A stretch of 64,000 bases of DNA from Vombatus ursinus (taxonomy: Eukaryota; Chordata; Mammalia; Diprotodontia; Vombatidae). The stretch spans positions 46,279,789 through 46,343,788 of the forward strand of contig NW_020954585.1 in the NCBI RefSeq assembly GCF_900497805.2, written 5' to 3'. A program made the position numbers and the translations under genes. Below are positions 60,844 to 64,000 of this stretch, piece by piece. The notes beneath the pieces are model-generated. The model did no database searches and was not told where the DNA came from. It worked only from the letters and a program-made list of their open reading frames with translations. The number at the start of each line of letters is the position of its first letter. Position 1 is the first letter of the stretch.

Positions 60844-61794
60844 TTTTCTATAAGGCCTGTCAAACAGATCCAGTTGAAGAAGGTTCTCCCATTCCTGGGG
60901 GGGAAAGGAGAGAGAACTGATAAGCATCTAGAGGATTTTTAATTAGAAAGCCCGAATATGAATACGATGAGTAGGGAGAGGCAGAATTCATTGGTATATT
61001 CCTGATTAGGCAGCCTGATTAGTAAAGATCAGCTCTTTGAACCAGTCTCCTAGGCCTCTTGAACATGGGTAATACTGAAGGAGGAAAGAAAGGCAGAATT
61101 GAAGAGAGGAAGTAGATATGACAGAGAGTAGGGAAAATAGTTCTCTGAGGACACCTGTTAAAATCTGTGACCCAGCCAGAGGGGAGTGGGAAGGGGGGGG
61201 AGAGAGGAGAGAGAGAGAGAGAAAATATATGTGTGTGTGGGGGGGGTAGTAATAGTCAGATAGGCTTCTTTCCTTAGCTGTGTTTACATATAATTAACAC
61301 ATTGCTTACTTTGGCTATTCTCTCCAGTCTTAAAGGACTCTCAGTTTTCTAGTTATGCTTTTATCATGGATCTCATTTCTGAATTGTTCTTATCACTCTC
61401 AGATCTACTCCTCCCACTTTTACTCACTTGGCTTCCCTCCCCAAATACTTGGACATTCAAGCAGGTGACATTTCCTTGAGTATCTATCCACACTAGACAG
61501 AGTCTTGAGAGTGGGGATGGGGGTGGGGAGAACAGTAAATAATGGGGAAGAAACCCATAAAAACCTTCTTCAGGCCCTAGTTAATAGCCCTGGAGGGATG
61601 GCTCTGGACAGATAACTGTGTCTGACGTGGTATCCTTCCACCAGTCATGGTTTTGGCATGGTATACTTAGTAACTTAATGTCTGACCTTTGGAGAAATTA
61701 TCCAGAATCAACCCTAGGGACAAGGGCATTAACAATAGGGACGTGCTTGGCAAGTCACACATCCCTGGGGATAGGTGTGTGTTGAGTTAATTAA
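60844..61794. other. Intronic sequence with GA/TG low complexity
   Basis: 61190-61247 holds a G run, a GA run, a TG run and a second G run in succession. The rest is unique, with no recognised element or exon. Confidence 0.4.
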
Positions 61795-61960
61795 ATGAAC
61801 ATTTCCTAAGTATTTTAACAGAGTACTGTGTTAGACACTGGGGAAGATGCAGTTTACAAAGACATGGTTCCTGTCTTGATGGACATTACAGTTTAAGTCA
61901 GAAATAAAATGATAACACATAGCTGTAGTATACAATGTTATGTGACAAGTATATTACCAT
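61795..61960 (-). mobile_element. L2 3' terminus, reverse
   Basis: 'tgaacatttcctaagtattt', 'ctgtgttagacactggggaa' and 'ttcctgtcttgatggacatt'. Confidence 0.75.
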
Positions 61961-62384
61961 ATGATAAGTACATAAGAAAAAGGTTTGGAAAAGATGCTAT
62001 GAGAGCTTACAGATGAGAAAGATCCCTTTGACTTGATGATGGGGATCAGTGGAGTTGACATCTTGTTGGGTTTTGGGCACAGGAGTGCCCCATGAACCTG
62101 CAGTAATCCATGGAGATTTGGTCCATGTGGAGCAAAGCTGTGACCATTCTGAGAGGCAGTGGGTGCTGAGGAAGACGGAGTAGGATGTTAGGTAGGATGG
62201 GCCAGAGCTCTGGTACAAAGGGAGGCCACAGAAACTCCCTCATACCTGATTCCACAGTACATGTCCCTTCTCCCCCTCTTGAGGCAATCATGTTTGAGTT
62301 TGGGAAAGATTAGACACTAGGAATGTATTCAGAAGTGGTAGTTAGAGGAGAAATAAAATTGACATTGTGATGAAGGCGGTGATG
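61961..62384. other. Intronic sequence, possibly decayed L2
   Basis: Phrases such as 'agatgagaaagatcccttt' are uninformative. No confident element. Confidence 0.3.
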
Positions 62385-62795
62385 ATCTCATCTCCCATCT
62401 CTGCCTTTGACCTGGTTGTATCTCATGCATGGAAAGTACTCCTTCCTCATCTGCCTCTTGGAATCCCTGGTTTCTCTTAAGACTCAGCTCAAATGCCATC
62501 TTTTGCATGAAGCCTTTCTTGATATCCACCCTCCCTTTGGCTGCTACTGTACCCTCCCTTCCCCCCATCACATCTATGCATCTATGTTTATACATACACA
62601 TATATATTTATATATATATACATACATGGCATATATATACACACATATATGTGTCTATTTATATCTGTACTTATCAACTCTCCATTAGAATGTAATTTCC
62701 TTGAAGGTAGGGACTGGCTTTTGCCTTTCTTTGTATCCCCATCACCCAGTACAGTATCTGGCACATATTAGGTGCTTTTAAAAAAATTGATCGAT
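62385..62795 (+). mobile_element. L2 3' end with internal TATA expansion
   Basis: 'aagactcagctcaaatgcca', 'gcatgaagcctttcttgata', 'ttccttgaaggtagggactg' and 'tatctggcacatattaggtg', with TATA/CATA units at 62590-62660. Confidence 0.85.
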
Positions 62796-62809
62796 AAATT
62801 TTCCCCTGG

Positions 62810-62980
62810 GAGGTAAGTGCTATTGTTATCTCCATTTTCCACTTGAAGAAATTGAGGCAGACAAGTGACTTGCCCAGGGTCCCACAGTTGGTAAGTGTCT
62901 GAGATCTGAACTCAAATTTAAATTCAGGTTTTCCTAAGTCTAGGCACAGAACCTTATCTACCATATTACCTAGCTACTTA
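62810..62980 (-). mobile_element. MIR SINE, reverse
   Basis: 'ctattgttatctccattttc', 'cttgcccagggtcccacagt' and 'ctaccatattacctagctac'. Confidence 0.82.
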
Positions 62981-62984
62981 TTAT

Positions 62985-63180
62985 TAATGTACAAGGCCCT
63001 TTGTATATCTGGCTTCTAGCAAAGACAAAAAATGAAATAGTCTACTAGGAGGATACAAAAGAAGTGAATATAGTGAATTCAAAATAATTTCAAGAGGGAG
63101 AATGCTAATGTCTAGGGTGGGGATCAGGAAAGGTCTCCTATAGGAGATGTCACTCAAGAGAGATGGGTATTGAAGAAAAC
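62985..63180 (-). mobile_element. L2 LINE fragment, reverse
   Basis: 'ggggatcaggaaaggtctcc' and 'aggagatgtcactcaagaga' match reverse L2; the first half is weak. Confidence 0.6.
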
Positions 63181-63879
63181 TAAGCTAATATGAGGGAAGG
63201 ACGGGACAATATTCCCAACATTTGACTCTGTGGAACTGATGGACTTTTTTAAGGTCGGTAAATGAGGGTTGTAACTTTGGTCACACTGCTAGTCTTTTCT
63301 CATTCTCTTTCTTTCTGGGAAGGCTGCATCCAGGGTTTTTGATTTCCATGTAGCTCTGGGATATGGCCAAGAAAGGCCTGCAGGTAATTTAAAAAAAATT
63401 TTTTTTTTTTACCCACTTCCTTACAACTTGCCATAGGACTTGTATAACTGTATCTAAATGCATCTGCATACAGTAATAAGGGAGAGAGCTGGGAATTGGG
63501 AGAGAGAGGAAATCTGCATTGAAATGATGAATAAGCTAGCCATCCATCAGTAATTGGCAGGGTAAGATATATTAGGAGTTGGTAAGGGAGAAATCTCTTA
63601 TGATCAATTGAAAGTTTTTTGGCAAAAAAGGGGTTAATATATAGCTTGCCCTCCTGGCATGCAGGGCATTGAAGTAGTACTGAGTAGTACTATGTCTACT
63701 GGAAACATTTTGTAGCATTTTCACTGATTTCTGAGGACTTCAAAACCATAGTAATTTCCTCTCATCTCATGCAATTCCTGATCCTACCCTGGCAGTTCTA
63801 AGGCCCCCCTCTGGCTTTTTTGTGTGATTATATTTACAGAATCCAAATTGAAAAGATATAGACTAGATTTCTTGCAAGT
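63181..63879. other. Intronic sequence, nothing recognised
   Basis: Unique sequence with a poly-A/T switch at 63391-63411. No exon of TNRC18 type. Confidence 0.3.
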
Positions 63880-64000
63880 ATTAATCAAACAACATTTATT
63901 AAGCACCTACTATATGCCAGGCCCTGTGCTTAGCATCTTGGGATATAAATGAGAAAAAGATGGTCCCTGCCCTTGAGGAGCTTACAATGTAATGATGGGA
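63880..64000 (-). mobile_element. L2 3' terminus, reverse, cut by the window end
   Basis: 'aacatttattaagcacctac', 'atgccaggccctgtgcttag' and 'cttgaggagcttacaatgta'. Confidence 0.9.

Larger units (their letters stand above)
17600..64000 (+). other. TNRC18: TNRC18 intron 2 (continues past the window)
   Basis: Starts GTAAGT. No reading frame resembling the next part of TNRC18 (a serine/glycine-rich EAFLGSF-type segment in the human protein, from memory) is present up to 64000, so the intron is at least 46.4 kb. The first 4.5 kb is repeat-free and GC-rich; the rest is dominated by SINEs and L2 fragments. Confidence 0.75.

Noticed and set aside
22120-64000. A tandem or CRISPR-like array, because similar short phrases recur throughout
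   Set aside because: The repeats are dispersed SINE CORE sequences in both orientations with irregular spacing and different flanks.
1-64000. An endogenous retrovirus or LTR element
   Set aside because: I saw no LTR pair, primer-binding site or retroviral gene motif. The reverse transcriptase motifs present belong to L2 LINEs.
1-64000. A previously undescribed multi-gene system
   Set aside because: Only one host gene is supported. The rest is regulatory, intronic or repeat-derived sequence.

Overview
The window looks like genomic DNA from a marsupial. The main evidence is dense tRNA-headed CORE-SINEs: Mar1-type copies with a Bov-B/RTE-like tail, and shorter Mar3/WSINE1-type copies. Old but plentiful L2 and MIR, and L1 3' ends of a marsupial type, agree with this. 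I cannot tell from the sequence whether the animal is American or Australian.

Only one host gene can be supported. An exon at about 17217-17599 encodes the N-terminus of TNRC18, a large BAH-domain chromatin protein, on the + strand. It has a clean 3' splice site, an in-frame upstream stop, a start codon in good context, 70 codons plus one base, and a GTAAGT donor. A probable non-coding first exon lies at about 14480-14852, next to a promoter-like segment with three CCAAT boxes and a GC box. The second coding exon is not recognisable before position 64000, so intron 2 is at least 46.4 kb long.

Layout: 1-4030 is ordinary repeat-bearing intergenic DNA upstream of the gene. From 4030 to about 22120 is a GC-rich, CpG-rich tract with almost no recognisable interspersed repeats. 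It contains several separate CpG islands, many long G or C runs, and stretches rich in homeodomain-type sites. The promoter, exon 1 and the first coding exon sit inside it. From 22120 to 64000 intron 2 is packed with MIR, Mar1, Mar3/WSINE1 and L2 fragments, plus L1 ends, two L3/CR1 pieces, two hAT-like DNA transposon relics and several microsatellites. Many insertions are nested, which gives a relative age order: L2 and MIR oldest, then Mar1, then Mar3/WSINE1.

I saw no further protein-coding gene, tRNA, rRNA, CRISPR array or convincing unknown biological system. The most interesting points are the transposon-poor domain around the TNRC18 5' end, the upstream ORFs and G-rich 5' leader before its start codon, the nested-SINE record, and a roughly 0.5 kb unidentified repeat inside the longest L2. 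There is an assembly gap of 100 N at 18670-18769 and one of 10 N inside a TG repeat at 49347-49356.
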